Below, piece by piece: positions 5,205-5,650 of a stretch of DNA of 5,650 nt (positions are counted from its first letter, which is position 1; every line of letters begins with the position of its first letter). This stretch comes from Candidatus Halomonas stercoripullorum (GTDB lineage: Bacteria; Pseudomonadota; Gammaproteobacteria; Pseudomonadales; Halomonadaceae), in the NCBI GenBank assembly GCA_019114645.1, contig DXFC01000144.1, positions 1 to 5,650 of the forward strand. The letters run 5' to 3'. The notes under the pieces were generated by a model. The model worked only from the letters and a program-made list of their open reading frames with translations. It ran no database searches and had not been told where the DNA came from. Both the position numbers and the translations under genes were made by a program.

Positions 5205-5650
5205 ATGATTCAAATCCTGGCGATTTTATCTAGCGTGCCGTTGGCATTGGCCACGACGTGGGGGGCTGCCGCGCTGTGGTTTCGCTTGCCTTGGTCCGGC
5301 ATATTGCGTCCCCTGTCGGTTATTAGCTGGAGTGTGATGGCACTGGGGCTACTGATCCTGGGCTTACGTGGTGTCTGGCAGGCTAATGTCGTTCAGCTAT
5401 TGATGCTGGCGGGGCTGCTGATCTGGTGGTTGCGGCTGGCACCCGCCCACGACCGGCCCTGGTCGGATGATGTCAAGCATCTGGCAACCGGCGAGGTGGA
5501 AGGTAATTGGCTGACGCTGCATCACGTACGCGACTTTGATTGGCACACCCGTGATGATGCGGAAGTCCGGTGGCAAACCCGCAGCTATGACCTCGACCGC
5601 CTCGACTCGGTGGACATGATTGTCTCCAGCTGGGGCAGGCCGGGGGTGGC
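5205..5650 (+). CDS. DUF4105 (Lnb N-terminal periplasmic-domain) membrane protein, 3'-truncated by window
   Basis: The frame opens at ATG 5205 (a TAG lies in frame at 5193-5195) and runs off the window after 148 complete residues. Three hydrophobic segments are seen at about 4-26, 37-54 and 62-78. A soluble part follows with W86SDDV, TGEVEGNWLTLHHVRDFDW (95-113), a W-x-TR-x-YDL stretch (123-130) and LDSVDMIVSSWG (133-144). This pattern, in which an initial W..D is followed by NVRDFDW and W.TR.YDL, matches DUF4105/Lnb_N proteins. With the N-terminus inside, three membrane spans would put the domain in the periplasm. Biochemical function is not established to my knowledge, although the fold has been proposed to be protease-like. 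It has no evident link with the deacetylase operon. The rest of the protein is outside the window. Confidence 0.85.
   Translation, partial: MIQILAILSSVPLALATTWGAAALWFRLPWSGILRPLSVISWSVMALGLLILGLRGVWQANVVQLLMLAGLLIWWLRLAPAHDRPWSDDVKHLATGEVEGNWLTLHHVRDFDWHTRDDAEVRWQTRSYDLDRLDSVDMIVSSWGRPGV

Noticed and set aside
1..5650. Mobile elements, CRISPR array, tRNA or rRNA genes
   Set aside because: No transposase or integrase motifs, spaced repeats, tRNA-like cloverleaf or conserved rRNA segments were seen; the window is filled by ordinary coding sequence.

Overview
The window is compactly coded, moderately GC-rich DNA in which every gene lies on the + strand. Gene spacing, GTG starts, purine-rich Shine-Dalgarno sites and the protein families suggest a Gram-negative proteobacterium. 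A gammaproteobacterium of the Halomonas/Marinobacter/Pseudomonas kind fits best, but this is an impression from protein character and not a determination.

Layout: (1) 1-609 is the 3' part of a FadR-type (GntR/FCD) transcription factor. (2) 610-720 is a 111-bp intergenic region with two dyads, one of them an imperfect stem-loop ending just before a strong ribosome binding site. (3) 721-5136 is a tight five-gene operon: an acetylpolyamine-amidohydrolase-like deacetylase, a YoaB-like Rid protein, an ornithine cyclodeaminase/mu-crystallin family oxidoreductase, a second, divergent class II HDAC-like deacetylase, and a branched-chain-type (fold IV) PLP aminotransferase. Gaps are 19 nt and 1 nt, followed by two ATGA stop/start overlaps. 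(4) 5137-5204 is a short intergenic stretch. (5) 5205-5650 is the 5' part of a membrane-anchored DUF4105 protein that looks unrelated to the operon.

How the genes may work together (inference): the operon joins two zinc deacylases to three enzymes of imine/enamine and amino-acid chemistry. The cyclodeaminase homologue lacks the catalytic Asp of true ornithine cyclodeaminase and resembles ketimine (pyrroline/piperideine-2-carboxylate) reductases. The first deacetylase keeps the zinc site but appears to lack both acidic residues that bind polyamine ammonium groups in Mycoplana acetylpolyamine amidohydrolase. A coherent hypothesis is catabolism of a side-chain N-acylated diamino acid such as N-acetyl-lysine, N-acetyl-ornithine or N-acetyl-diaminobutyrate. 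Deacylation and transamination would give an omega-amino-2-oxo acid that cyclises to a ketimine. The Rid protein would handle reactive imine/enamine forms, and the OCD-family reductase would make a cyclic imino acid. The upstream FCD regulator would sense the substrate or a carboxylate intermediate. I know of no characterised pathway with exactly this gene set; I could not search databases.
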